Assembly: GCF_037325665.1 (NCBI RefSeq)
Contig: NC_090253.1
Location: 42,395,941-42,459,940, forward strand
DNA: 64,000 nucleotides
From: Littorina saxatilis
Taxonomy: Eukaryota > Mollusca > Gastropoda > Littorinimorpha > Littorinidae
Direction: 5' to 3'
Shown here: in pieces, positions 13,101 to 23,800 of the stretch
How positions within the stretch are numbered: the stretch's first letter is position 1
How the letters are laid out: every line of letters begins with the position of its first letter
Made by a program: the position numbers and the translations under genes
Notes under the pieces: generated by a model
Told to the model about the DNA's origin: nothing
Seen by the model: only the letters and a program-made list of their open reading frames with translations
The model's database searches: none

Positions 13101-16100
13101 TCAGAGGTTTTGCACTTTGTTGCAGTGTTGATCACCTATGAGTGTTTGGTATCAAATGATGCGTCTTAAAATTTCCATTTTATTGATGTAGTTTTTTATA
13201 GTGTTTTTGATGTAGCGTTTTTAGTGCAGGAGTTTTTGTGTATTTTTGAGGGATTTTAACTGTAGCTTCTATGGAGGCTGACAGCATCCTCGAAACTCTC
13301 CCCCCTCCCTCCCCATTTTGTTCTGTGGTCCCAGAGCGACGTTTTCATTGGTTCCTTTGCTGTGACGTCAGGGACAGTCATGGAAGGTATATATAAGCTG
13401 TTGGTTTCTGAGGTTCGGGGGAGTCTTGGCAACCAACCTGGCTTAAGTGTCTAAATGGTATACCGGACTTCCCACTTAGAGTTACAGCATTGCTTCTGTG
13501 CCTGTGGAAAAGGACTGAACTAACAGGGTTAAAAACAAACGTTCCGCAGTCCCAGGTTACCACACGGCGAGTAAAGTGGCGTCGCTTTACTCTTTTACTT
13601 TATTTTTCTTCAGGCCCCGAACCCCTGGCCTGCCCAAATTTTCAGCCATTTTAGGACATAGGATATTTTTTTTAGTAGCGTAATTTGCTAAGGGTACCTA
13701 CGGGTCATGCCCAAATTTTCAGCCATTTTAGGACTTAGAATATTGTTTTCAGTAGCGTATTTTGCGAAGGGTACCTACGGGTCATGCCCAAATTTTCAGC
13801 CATTTTAGGACTTATATATTTTTAAGTAGTAGGAAAATTACAGGAATAGAGTGAACCAATGTACAGATATACTTTCTGAAAAGAACCTACGCCTTGTATT
13901 GAGTTGTTTTCATGATTTGTTTTGATTCAATACAATTTTGAACTTCACCTGCCTCTTCTTGAGTTTCTATTCTGTGTGTCTGCTTGTCCTGTCGTGTGAT
14001 TGCCATCCTGACAAATGACCTTCAAACACGTATAACATCTAAGACACAAGACAGTTAGAGTTAATGTGAAGCTCGTCTCACTTTCGGGGTACAAATTGGT
14101 GTCAGAAATGTGAAGCTAAGACCGCTCGGCTTTACACAGACACCGACCCGTACGCAAACACACACACACATGCGCGTGCACGCGAATGAATTGCTTTGGT
14201 TGGATGTCAAATTAAAAAGGTCTGAAACAATTTATTTGATTTTGAGCGTACATTGTGTTTCATTTGTTAACTTTGCAGAAGGCAATCTCAGTATTCTGGC
14301 TGCAGATCTAAAATCTAATCAAGCTTCAAGGTAATCGGTCAGTGATAATAGAGTTCTTCCCCTTTGCGTAACACCGACAATGTCAATGCCCGTGCAAGAT
14401 ATTGATGTTGATGCTGTAGTTGGATATTGGGCCTTTTAAAGAAAAAAGGAATGGAAGTGCTTGCTGCAGACTTCTTGAGTTCTGCACTGAGGCTGTTGCT
14501 ATTGATGGGTGAATCATGACTGAATGTTTGCACCATGTTGTTTGTTTACATGGTACAATCATTGTCGCTCAATTTACCTAAGGTTGCAATGTAGATTTAG
14601 AATCAGTGCTGCTGACATTTGTGTGAGTGCGTTTTAGCTGCAGACGCTGCTCGCTACACAAGAAAAGCTAATTTACCCTTTAATTGTTATGGTTTTGTCT
14701 GTCGATCACCGTGCTTCAGTTCAAACTGAACTTTGTGTTTCGTAAGGTTAGATGAAACTGTGCTTGGAGAACTCGACCCGCTGTGCAGTTAAGAGTTGTT
14801 TCCACTTCATTTTCAGTCTTGCATAGTGTTTCATCGATTCACCTTGTGCCAGTGCAACGTGGTTTTTATTATTTTTTTAATTTTTATATCAGGGTGCATT
14901 TTTAAATCAGTGGTGCAGTGTTCGTGGAAGGGAGGTTACTCTAGCTTTACCTCCAATCAGAACAGCGAGGTTCGTTTGCTGTCACTATCACTATCAGTTG
15001 ATTCTTCGCTTTTGTTCTTTTTTGACTCGACCTGCACCCAAAGTGTAAAGATAAACGCTTTGTTTATTGAATCGCATACCTCAGATACGTATCATGGTTT
15101 TATCTTCTGTGAATGTTGTGTTTTCTGTTGTTTAGCCATGTGAGCAATGCTCTTCAATCCACAGAAACATGTTCGGTGCAGGGTCAACAGAACTATAGTT
15201 CCTCGGCGAAACCGGAATCGGTACTATGATGTATTTTTTTGAGCCCATTATGTATTTATTGAAGCCGAAAAAGAATCTCAAACAGAATGAGGCAGAGCGA
15301 TGTTAAGATATCAAATAACCAAAGGGAAGTAATCGCTCTTAATGCATACGACATGTGTAATAGAGTAAGCGAGAGTTGTACGGAACCTTTTCTCCTGGCA
15401 CCTAAGAGAATAACAAGCATTGAAATGAACAAGCAACTTTCATCCTCAAAAAAGGATGATCACCGCAAGCTCATATGCTCATCATTCTCCAAGGCACTCC
15501 AACTAACACCTACGTACACAGTCATATACAAGAACCAGCTTTTATTCTCGACCGGACTTAGTCCTTAGATCAAGACTGGTTTAAACAGAACAAACACACA
15601 CATTGTTACAGGGTCGCCTCATACAACATATCATAGTGGTATTACAGAGACAAAGAAGCAGCTCATAACTTCATAAGATATATATATATATCAACCAAAT
15701 CTTCATTCACCATTCATTTTCTTTTTTTTAAAGACAATGCTACAACAAGAAAAGGATGAACATACCTGGCATTATCCAACAGCTCAGCAAGTGCACCAAA
15801 CAAGAATTCGTGAGTGGTCCTGCAAAACAAATAATTGATAAAGTTCTTAATTCACGATTCTCTAAGTCTAATTGTCAAAGCTGTTGGCCAGCACATTTCC
15901 AGTTCCACCAGTTCTGCACCCCTACATGACTCTTGACCATATAATAATAACTTATAATAACTGGACATTTTTAAGTGCCTAACCTATGTCTCTAGGCCCT
16001 TTACAAAAGAACGAACACATACAAAATAGAACAATTAAATGTACAACCTACATAAAACAATTAATCATACGGACAAAAATCACCACATGTACTGTTCATA

Positions 16101-16821
16101 CAATATTCATATATGCTATACACACAATATATACACACATACCCAGCGAATACTTTCAACAATCATACCAACTTTAAGGGAGAGGAGTACATGCAGAAAT
16201 GGAATGGAAAAGACATTAGGCCAGGTTGTTGTAATATTGTGTGAAAAAGAAAGTTTTCAACTGTTGCCTTCAGCACAGCAATAGCCTAGCAGTAGCACCT
16301 ACCAAACAATCTTAATTTGATGGATGGAATGCACTAATTCGATTATGTTATTTAATCAACTAAAATGTTATGTAATCAGTCAAATGATAAATTCTCCAAA
16401 AACAGATCAGTGTGAAACAGGAATGCTTGCTTTAGGCAACAAAAAAAATAGTCTGTTTACGGTATCCCGACCGACCCTATTTTTTCGCGCGACCCTAGAC
16501 TTTTTTTGGGCATTTGGGAAAAAATAAATAAAATCTTTGTTTTTTGGCAAAATAACTTAAAAATAAAGTTAAAAAACAAAGGAATACTGTACTCACCAAT
16601 ACAAGACGGTACATGAACTTAAAAATATGTTTTTTTGGAGGAAAAAAAAATTAAAAAAATTCCCGACCTACCGACCCTATTTTTTTTGTGCCTATGTTAC
16701 CGTAAACAGACTTTTTTTTTTTTTTCCTAATAAATATATCCTCAACTATAACGTGTACTTACGAATTTGTATGAAGGTAGTCAAAGCTGAGCTGCGCTCT
16801 GCTCAGCGTGCTGTACGACAT
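2702..16821 (-). CDS. MORC2: MORC2 homologue, N-terminal 362 codons in eleven exons (3' part outside the window)
   Basis: MORC2 is a nuclear GHKL-type ATPase that compacts chromatin and works with the HUSH silencing complex. Exons, in coding order: 16763-16821, 15766-15819, 11381-11415, 10330-10398, 9909-9999, 9152-9260, 8726-8800, 7306-7523, 4046-4291, 3302-3347, 2702-2787. All have GT donors and AG acceptors and the phases agree throughout. The protein starts [20 protein letters not shown]. It carries the Mg/ATP-binding helix ELLDNARDA, the DDGEGMDP motif, FGKSTKR, and the G-rich lid [14 protein letters not shown]. Exon 8 starts the transducer-like part ([12 protein letters not shown]). Exons 9-11 encode [19 protein letters not shown] and a charged coiled coil ([19 protein letters not shown]) matching the CC1 insertion that marks MORC2 among MORC proteins. 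The CW domain, chromo-like domain and stop are not in the window. The ATG at 16821 is chosen because the first residues align with the family start. The introns are filled with mobile elements. Confidence 0.93.
3878..3957 (-). repeat. MITE family C, partial copy
   Basis: This stretch carries the end ATGGGTGGGATTCTTTCGG (read on the minus strand), then a CCGGAAATCCGGATTCG segment. The same block occurs at 25371-25537, where both ends are present, and at 45048-45090. It lies in the MORC2 intron between exons 9 and 10. Confidence 0.5.
4387..5022 (+). mobile_element. 5'-truncated LINE with 18-bp target duplication
   Basis: The perfect 18-bp direct repeat GGTTTTGTTTTCTATCAA flanks this segment (4369-4386 and 5023-5040). 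Inside is an uninterrupted frame from 4387 to 5002 encoding the C-terminal part of a LINE-type reverse transcriptase polyprotein: [11 protein letters not shown], a conserved YGCETW motif, [20 protein letters not shown] and a basic [13 protein letters not shown] stretch. Only the region downstream of the catalytic core is present. It ends with a stop and a short TAAG microsatellite tail, as in several LINE clades (RTE-like is my best guess, not certain). Truncation at the 5' end plus a target duplication is the classic sign of target-primed insertion. The open frame suggests a recent event. It lies antisense in the MORC2 intron between exons 8 and 9. Confidence 0.85.
5079..6132 (+). mobile_element. 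piggyBac-like element, non-autonomous, TTAA-flanked
   Basis: It is bounded by TTAA at 5075-5078 and 6133-6136. The ends read CACTTTCGCGACGGGACAC inward on the left and CACTATTGTGACTAGCACTG inward on the right (minus strand), sharing CACT and a GC-rich start. A stretch near 5391-5435 reads [14 protein letters not shown], typical of the acidic N-terminus of piggyBac transposases, but no catalytic domain is present. It is therefore likely an internally deleted derivative. It starts 35 bp beyond the LINE's right target repeat. Confidence 0.5.
6383..7122 (+). repeat. Dispersed repeat family B, copy 1 (rich in AGGTCA motifs)
   Basis: The element starts GACTCACATGC and ends GCATGTGAGTC, an 11-bp inverted terminal repeat. 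A second copy in the same orientation is at 7759-8529. The interior has at least five blocks of TGACCTTGACC or AAGGTCAAGGTCA (for example near 6422-6455, 6588-6600, 6691, 6741 and 6907). Near the right end is a tandem CCGGACGGACGT tract. There is no coding capacity. It lies between MORC2 exons 8 and 9. Confidence 0.8.
7140..7291. repeat. Partial TAA-type MITE next to MORC2 exon 8
   Basis: The right end (7256-7291) matches the 34-bp terminal repeat of the complete element at 38687-38916, finishing in TTTGTTTGGCC followed by TAA. Segments similar to that element's interior (GTATGGTT.GCAAAATGTGCC) lie to the left, but the left terminus is not seen. The end lies 14 bp from the last base of exon 8 (7306), within the intron just after the donor. 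Confidence 0.55.
7759..8529 (+). repeat. Dispersed repeat family B, copy 2
   Basis: This is nearly identical over its length to copy 1 (6383-7122), with a short extra segment near 7771-7810 and small gaps. It has the same GACTCACATGC / GCATGTGAGTC ends and the same series of TGACCTTGACCTTGA motifs. It lies between MORC2 exons 7 and 8, so the two copies flank exon 8 as direct repeats. Confidence 0.8.
9288..9577 (-). mobile_element. tRNA-derived SINE, minus strand, partial or diverged
   Basis: Read on the minus strand it begins with a tRNA-like head: CACAGTGGCCCAGTGGATAA (box A-like), then GTCGTGGGTTCGAATCC (box B). The SINE body follows, with CACCAGGTGGGTTAAGGG-like text and the CGTGTGTACAC.CAAGACCAAG block. 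The same body occurs at 21772-22150, 36012-36384 and 44618-44941. The last part (9288-9345) matches the CCCACGG...GTGTATGACCG tail of the SINE at 23588-23943. It lies just upstream of the MORC2 exon 6 acceptor. Confidence 0.65.
10027..10103. repeat. (GT)n microsatellite, about 38 units
   Basis: A near-perfect GT tract. On the MORC2 strand it is (CA)n ending about 27 nt upstream of the exon 5 acceptor (exon start 9999). Confidence 0.95.
10703..10795 (-). mobile_element. SINE-like family R, strongly 5'-truncated copy
   Basis: Flanked by a perfect 12-bp target duplication AGCACTGAAGTT (10691-10702, 10796-10807). On the minus strand only the last ~90 bp of the family are present (TATAACCTT...GACGTTAAACACCAAATAAAG), with a GAAA-repeat tail. 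The truncated 5' end with an intact 3' tail points to LINE-type target-primed insertion. Confidence 0.85.
10972..11336 (-). mobile_element. SINE-like family R copy
   Basis: Full-length family member. On the minus strand it runs from ACCCCCCGCGGGTTAGGGG to AATAAAGAAAGAAA. The flanks (ATTCTAGACAGT / ACTCTAAACAGT) are an imperfect target duplication, so this copy is older than those at 35332 and 41293. It lies in the MORC2 intron between exons 3 and 4. Confidence 0.8.
11416..13320. other. MORC2 intron 2, left part: no gene, one perfect hairpin, AC/TC microsatellite
   Basis: No exon or recognised gene is present. At 11996-12034 the strand folds back on itself (TCGCGAACACTGATCT / AGATCAGTGCTCGCGA, one mismatch, 7-nt loop). 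Short blocks at 11504-11560 and 12095-12150 recur near 22638-22730, so they belong to a dispersed repeat. A CA/CT microsatellite lies at 12857-12895. Confidence 0.6.
13321..14108 (+). mobile_element. Candidate solo or 5' LTR with adjacent primer-binding-like site
   Basis: A fossil candidate. It has a TATA box (TATATAA, 13388-13395) and a polyadenylation-like AATACAAT near 13930. A terminus in TACA at 14093 is followed by TGGTGTCAGAAA (14097-14108), the form of primer-binding site used by Ty3/gypsy-like elements. A 77-bp unit starting GCCCAAATTTTCAGCC is repeated about 2.4 times (13632-13820) inside it. The left end, target duplication and internal genes were not identified, so this is at best an old remnant. 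Confidence 0.35.
14109..15765. other. MORC2 intron 2, right part: nothing recognised
   Basis: AT-rich sequence with a short CA tract (14158-14170) and a TA tract near 15680. No exon, repeat boundary or gene could be supported. Confidence 0.5.
16437..16733. mobile_element. Palindromic MITE (fold-back type)
   Basis: The left arm AATAGTCTGTTTACGGTA is complementary to the right arm TACCGTAAACAGACTTTTT. Inner segments CCGACC.ACCCTATTTTT are also inverted. It is related to the MITE at 31268-31503, which shares the CTGTTTACGGTA and CCGACCGACCCTATTTTT text and has TAA target repeats. It lies 30 bp from MORC2 exon 1 (16763-16821). Confidence 0.7.
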
Positions 16822-17542
16822 GGTGCCGAGTCTGATTCACGGATGCAAACCACCTGCAGCCAACTCTGGAATCCCGCCCCGGGCCCCGGCCTGCTGATGT
16901 CTTCCGAGTTAGTTTGGTACTCTACCTCTCAGACCACACGGTATCCTGACGAGAACAAGACAGAGCATCGATTAGCCGGCTAAAGTTTACCTGCCTTCAA
17001 AAGCCGATATATAATAATGATGAACACACACACACACAGATGCATCGCGATGCTCCAACTTCCTCCTGACAAGACACACTTGCCTTGGTCATTTTGTTGC
17101 AATACGAAACCCTCGTCCCTTGCTCGAACGCGCGCTGTCAATCGACGATGTTACTCTTGGAAAATTTGGACGATGGAAATAAAAAATGGGCAGATTGTCA
17201 CATCTGCAGTAAGCACATTCTGAAAACTCGTGTTTTCTTACCTGCAATCATATGTCACATGCAAAATGATGCGGCTTTTTCCTCATTCAATTTGAGTGTT
17301 TGTGTACATCGACGCTTTTTTCTATCCGCCATGAACGGATGTAGGTTAAAACTATAACCGGAATTTAAAGTTAATGTTACCTCTGTCGGTTCTTCGTCTA
17401 CCCTGCATAAGGCAACAAAAAGACAATTTAGTTTTTTGTTTTAGTTTTTTTGCATATTACTTTAACTTTATTAGATTTTTGTGTGTTAGATATAATATCT
17501 TATTATTTACTTTCCTTGGTCAGACTTTTCGATGTGCACAAG
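16822..17542. promoter_or_regulatory. Shared head-to-head promoter region of MORC2 and CUSTOS
   Basis: The MORC2 ATG (16821, minus) and the CUSTOS ATG (17543, plus) are separated by 721 bp with no other supported gene. The MORC2 side has a GC-rich stretch (CCGCCCCGGGCCCCGGCC near 16875-16893). No TATA box is evident next to either start. A bidirectional promoter is inferred from layout alone. Confidence 0.55.
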
Positions 17543-17822
17543 ATGGCAGCGTCTATGAAGCATGTTGCAGACGAAATTTGTTCCAGCTCTGAATCTGAAT
17601 CAGATTCCAGTGATGACGAGAAATTACAGCGCCTTAAAGAAGCAGCTGTTGCTTTGGATTATGCGTCATTCGCACAAAGTATGGACGATTCATTTAATCA
17701 GAACTGTTCTAACGAACATTATTTTTGCGCAGTTGCTGTATCTTCCCAAAGACTAAAGAGAACTACTTTTGATTTCAGCGTTATCACTATCAGTGCTGGT
17801 TTAAGAAAGCACGTCGTTAAAT

Positions 17823-17854
<32 letters not shown>

Positions 17855-20800
17855 TGGTGTGTCAGAAAGGCAGACAAATATGTTTGCTTGGCAGAACGTT
17901 TTCGAAGTGGATTTACAACGCGCGGCGCTACGAGGAGCGCTGCGATTCACGACGCGCGATGTATTCTGCTGTTACATTTCCTTCACAATCGCAAAGTTTA
18001 CAACAGCTACATCTATCTGATCTATTTGAGAAATAAAACTGTCAATAAAACGAAAAACAGAGCTCCATTCTCTCTCTCTCACTCGTTCAACTGAGTTCAC
18101 CATATATCGCTGCGCCGATGACATGTAAAATGTGCCTAAGTTCCGGCCTTGAATACTTGGCAGTCATATAACTACATTTCATTGCAATGGTTTCTACTAT
18201 ATGGAAAGCAGCTGAGTTTTTAAACTGGGATGACGTTTTTAAACAAGTATCCGAGTACAGTGCCGCGCAACCGCTGTTAATCGGTGTCACACCAGCCATG
18301 CGTTGCTCAGAATCACAATAGCCCGCTCAGAAAAGTCGCTCTGGATTGGTCTATGCAACGGGCTCACAACGAGGCAAATCGCTTCACGATGGCGACGAAG
18401 AAAGCACGATTGCTGCGAGATATGAAAAAAGTTGTACTTCTTAAACTAGTAAACGATTCGGTCAGTGAAATCGTCAGAGAGAATGTAGTTATGATGGGAA
18501 ATTTAGCTGGGGTAGTCCCTGAACCTTGAAAAGCGGTGGATCCCTCGGGTCACGTCGAAAGCCACGCCGAGAAGATCGAAACACGCTACACGGCATCGCA
18601 GTGTAAACACCGCCGCCACCTTGGAGTTGGGCGGTGGGCGAGCATATACCAAAGCCGCTCGCCGAGTGCTTCGCGAGCGCTTTCCTGCACTGCCCTAAGA
18701 AACGGCTTTTTGTCATTCGCACTGCGAGCGACCCGTGGCGAACTGCTCTGAGCAACTCGTCTCAGTTAACACTTCAGCAGCCATTTTGGAATTCGCGCAT
18801 GCGCAGATCTTTTTTTTCCCGGTTGATTAGAACGCGTATGTTCAGTCTGCAGAAAGTGCAATTTTGTAGTCTTGCAGCCCTGAAGTTGCTTTTGAGTGTC
18901 CACAGAAAGAGTGTAAAGGTTCTTAGGATTACATCGGGCACACGAATACGCGATTTGTCTTTTTTGGGGGGGGTTGATTTGAACGCATGCGCAGATAGTT
19001 TTTTTCGAGTGTTTGTTTTTCCTCCTCTTTCGGGTTCCTTCTTCGTTCCATGTAAGCGCTGGAACTGTTAACTGGTGTATAGATTCACTTGAGATAATAT
19101 AATAGAGGTAGGTGCAATCAATTGTTGTTCAAAATGTTGCTGATAATCATACATGTACAAAAATAAAGCGCGTCAACAATCTGCGCTGGTGAGAGCAATA
19201 GCCGCGCCCTGTGAATCGCTGCGCTGCAGAACACACCGCGCTCTGTGAATCGCCGCGCTGCACAGCGCGCCGCTCTCTGTGAATCGCTTGCCGAAGTTTT
19301 GCCAGATCAATCAATCAATCAATATGAGGCTTATATCGCGCATATTCCGTGGGTACAGTTCTAAGCGCAGGGATTTTTTTTAATTTTATTTTATTTTTTA
19401 TGCAATTTATATCGCGCACATATTCAAGGCGCAGGGATTTATTTATGCCGTGTGAGATGGAATTTTTTTTACACAATACATCACGCATTCACATCGGCCA
19501 GCAGATCGCAGCCATTTCGGCGCATATCCTACTTTTCACGGCCTATTATTCCAAGTTACACGGGTATTTTGGTGGACATTTTTATCTATGCCTATACAAT
19601 TTTGCCAGGAAAGACCCTTTTGTCGATCGTGGGATCAGGGTTCGTACAGGTCATGGAAAACCTGGAAAGTCATGGAATTTGATTTTTAATTTTCCAGGCC
19701 TGGAAAGTCATGGAATTTCAATTCAAGTCATGGAAAGTCATGGAATTTATCAAAAATAAGAAAGAATTTTTTTTTAACCTTTAGCACGCCAGCGGCGATT
19801 TTTGTTGCCCAGCCAGTAGCGATTTGCTTCGCCAGCACAAGGCTTGTTCGTATGACCAACTTCTCGTTCGTATTTGCATACGAGAATTAACGCCACTTGA
19901 GCCAAAGCGAGGCTCACTTCCTTCCGTTATCCCGTCGTGTCGTCTGCGCTGCATTTGAGTCGGTTTCGTCGAAGTTTTCTGCTTTTGTTTTTGCATCGAT
20001 AAAGTACTTTAGCGCTTCGACAAGCAAGATGGAGGATGATGAGTTTGAAACTTTCTTTTGAGTTGTTTGTTGACAACAAAAAGTATGCGAAATTGGAACG
20101 AATTACCGAGGAAGATTTTCGCAATGAACTGTGTCGCGGTGAAAAAAATTACAGTTCGTCAAGTCACAGTGACGGTTACGAAACGGAATTTACGAAAGTG
20201 CAGATGGATACAAACAGTGGCTGGTCCAGTTTAGTGAAATGACAGGACCAGCAAACATTACCGATAATCTGACTGCGTAGCAAATGCTTGACTTGCTTGT
20301 CGAAGAGACACTGCGTAGAAACTCAAATTCAGTGCAAAGCAAGCCATTGTCAAAACTGGCAGTGACAAGACGTAAAAAGTTTGCGTGTTCGGAAATGGCG
20401 ACCTGTGGATCTAGTCATGGAAAATGTTATTGAGGCTCATGGAAAGTCATGGAAAAGTCATGGAATTTTGTTTCTAAAAACCAGTGGGGACCCTGTGGGA
20501 TCTTTAACGTGCACACCCCAATGTAGTGTACACGAAGGGACCTCGGTTTTTCGTCTCATCCGAAAGACTAGCACTTGAACCCACCACCTAGGTTAGGAAA
20601 GGGGGGAGAAAATTGCTAACGCCCTGACCCAGGGTCGAACTCGCAACCTCTCGCTTCCGAGCGCAAGTGCGTTACCACTCGACCACCCAGCTCAAATCAT
20701 GAAGATGTTTGGTCTACTTGAGCAGAAATATTTTGTCTTGTAAAATCTTCAGGGATTTTCAAACAGCACATCTTTACAGGTATGCACTAAATGGGGTCAG

Positions 20801-23800
20801 TGTATACATAAGTAAGACATAGCCTTTTGAAGGTGAGGTTTTTTTTTAAATGGGCCAAAAATGTTAGATTATAGTAATTAAGTCCTCTCCCCACCCCCTT
20901 CTCCTCAGCAAACTATTTTAAGTACATGTATACAGCATTGAAACTAGAACACTAGATGAAATTTAAAACTAAATTACTTATTCCTCTCTCTGACACTCAC
21001 AGGTGCCAATGCCAAATCTGGATCAACTTCAACGCATGATGCTCATTCTTTGCAGCTCCCTTCCCAAAGGTGATTTTCAAAATGGGTTTGAGATTTGTAT
21101 TCAGCATTTGTACTGCAGCCTTGTTTCATTTCCTAGCTCCTGTTCTGGTGCTTTTTCCCTTCACCAATGTGCCCTTCTGTTATTTCCTTTTCACCTCGAT
21201 TTTGTCTTTATATTATTTAAAACCATCAACATGTGTAAGAAGTGTGTGTGGAATTATTATCATAATTATGATGCTGAAAGGTTAAATTTTGGATCCGCAT
21301 GATGACTTTAACATACAGTATCATGTTTGCCATATATCCTTTCTGTATTACGCAATGAACTCTAGACAAGCAGAGAAGTACATAAGTGTTATTTCAATTG
21401 AACTGCAACAATCAGGGAAATAACAGGATCGTTCAAACAAAAATCCAAAAAGTCATCGTGCTGATTCCTGTTTCATGTTCATTTTAGAGCTGTTGAGAAA
21501 GATGACCATGCAGATGAGAATGTGTTGGGGACAACACCAGAGTTCAGAGCTTTTATTTCCAGGAAACTCTCTGAGAAACTTGACAGGTGAGCAACATTCC
21601 AGTGTATTTTCAGGGATGAAATTACAGGATTTATGAGAAATACTGATTAATGTCATGTTAGGAACGTTTTGAAAGAAGTTTCTTTGATATAATGTCTGGA
21701 GCTAATGGCAAAGCATAGTACATGTAGGCATGCAGATTTAGCATGAAACAATGTGGTTTGGTTCCTAGATGACGGGCACAGTGGCATGGTGGTAAGACGT
21801 CGGCCTCCTAATCGGGAGGTCGTGAGTTCGAATCCCGGTCACTGCCGCCTGGTGGGTTAAGGGTGGAGATTTTTCCGATCTCCCAGGTCAGCTTATTTGC
21901 AGACGTGCTAGTGACTTAACCCCCCTTCGTGTGTACACGCAAGCACAAGACCAAGTGCGCACGGAAAAGATCCTGTAATCCATGTCAGAGTTCGGTGGGT
22001 TATGGAAACACGAAAATACCCAGCATGCCTACTCAACGAAAGCGGAGTGAGCTGACTATGCTCTCAGAGTATAGTGTGGGGAACCCAAATGGGCAAACGA
22101 GCTCACAGGTAATCAGACAAGTCTGGAACGCGGAAGAAGAAGAAGAAGAAGGTTCCTAGATGTCGCCTTGACTAAATAGCCTCAGCATAATACAGTGGAA
22201 CCGCCCTTTTAAGACTCCCCAATTTAAAGGCACAGTAAGCCTCCCGTAAACCATCACAGAGCTCCCCCGAGCGTCTACATACAGTACTAGCATACTTCCA
22301 TTTGAACGCTCACCGAACGGGAACATCCTGGCTGCTTTCTGTCGAGCGTGAGAAATTTTCAAAGAATTTATTTTCGTGGACTTGGTCCTCTACAACAATG
22401 GCGCCTCGTTTTGGTGCTGGACGGCTGTTATGAATATTCAATACCAGAAATCACGCCCGGACAGTAAGCCTCCCGTAAACCATCACAGATACTGTCAGGC
22501 TTTTACACACAGTACAAACACCCTTCCATTTGAACGCTCACCAAACGGGAACATCCTAGGTGCCCTACGTAAAGAGCAAGCAATTTTTAAAGAATTAATT
22601 TTGCAGATTGTCTCGAACACTTTTTGGACCCATCCTGAACTCAGGTCAAAAATGAGTTACTTCCCTTTGGGTCTCCTTCTATCGATGTAAACTGGCGATA
22701 GCCGTGGATCGATGATTATCAGAATATTTTTGGACCGTGGTGCGTTTTTGCGCTAGGCCTAACTTTTAAAATCTAAATAATAAATTGACAGCTTGTAACA
22801 CAAACATTCTTTAATCATAAAAGAATTCTTTTTTTATCAAGACAAGATCAGTACAATTCGAAGTTGTCAAAGTTTGAAAAAAGAAAAGCCCGGAAGCAGG
22901 GTCACGCAAGGGTCGTAGCAGACGACGGTTTATGCATATATATCGCCGTTTCCTCTCAACAGTCAAAAGCCATCGCTAGAGTTCTTGTGAACCACAGCCG
23001 TTTGTTTCGTGCATAAAAACGTGCTATTGTAGATAAGCTCACATCGAGTCGCATTCAAATGACTAACTGATGACTACATTGTGAAAAAGGGAAACTGGAT
23101 CACACGGGTTCACGATGGCTCAGGGGTAAGATAAACCACGCAAAAATAAATTCTTTGAAAATTGTTTGCTCTTTACGGAGGGCACCTAAGATGTTCTCAA
23201 TCGGTGAGTGTTTAAATGAAAGGGTGTTTGTACTGTGTGTAAAAGCCTGACCGTATCTGTGATGGTTTACGGGAGGCTTACTGTGCCTTTAAGACTCCCT
23301 CCCTTTTATATATATAGTTTTAAGCTAGACCCTGTTTTCTCACACTTTTTGTTCATAGCTTCTGTAGATATATTTACCCCCATTGTAAGACTCCCCATTG
23401 TAAGACTCCCCATTGTAAGACTCCCCATTGTAAGACTCCCCATTGTAAGACTCCCCATTGTAAGACTCCCCATTTTAAGACTCCCAATTTTAAGACTTTC
23501 TCCTTTTTAAGACCTGATTTTCTTAGATGTTTGGAGGTCTTAAAAAAAAGAGGGGTCTCACTGTACAGCATTGATTTAGAGTTAGCGTTTGTTTGTTTGT
23601 TTGTTTGTTCGTTCATGGGCTGAAACTCCCACGGCTTTTACGTGTATGACCGTTTTTACCCCGCCATTTAGGCAGTCATACGCCGCTTTCGGAGGAAGCA
23701 TGCTGGGTATTTTCGTGTTTCTATAACCCACCGAACTCTGACATGGATTACAGGATCTTTTTCGTGCGCACTTGGTCTTGTGCCTGCGTGTACACACGAG

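Larger units (their letters stand above)
19306..20693 (-). mobile_element. tRNA Ser/Leu-like-headed SINE, split by a DNA transposon
   Basis: Read on the minus strand the head is GGGTGGTCGAGTGGTAACGC (box A) and GGTTGCGAGTTCGACCC (box B). The body includes ACATTGGGGTGTGCACGTTA, and the tail is CATATTGATTGATTGATTG. Other copies are at 27741-28290 and 43142-43590. The body is interrupted at 19637-20494 by another element. Confidence 0.85.

Noticed and set aside
17085-17357. A 90-codon plus-strand frame between MORC2 and CUSTOS (ADCHICSKH...)
   Set aside because: No recognised similarity, it lies in the shared promoter region, and its length is compatible with chance.
21772-21850. tRNA genes at the SINE heads (21772, 23943, 27741, 36012, 43142, 44941)
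   Set aside because: They have A and B boxes but are fused to SINE bodies with target duplications and do not complete a cloverleaf; they are SINE promoters.
23379-23490. Frame encoding repeated IVRLP (and minus-strand LQWGV) peptides
   Set aside because: Translation of the 16-bp MITE repeat; no gene context.
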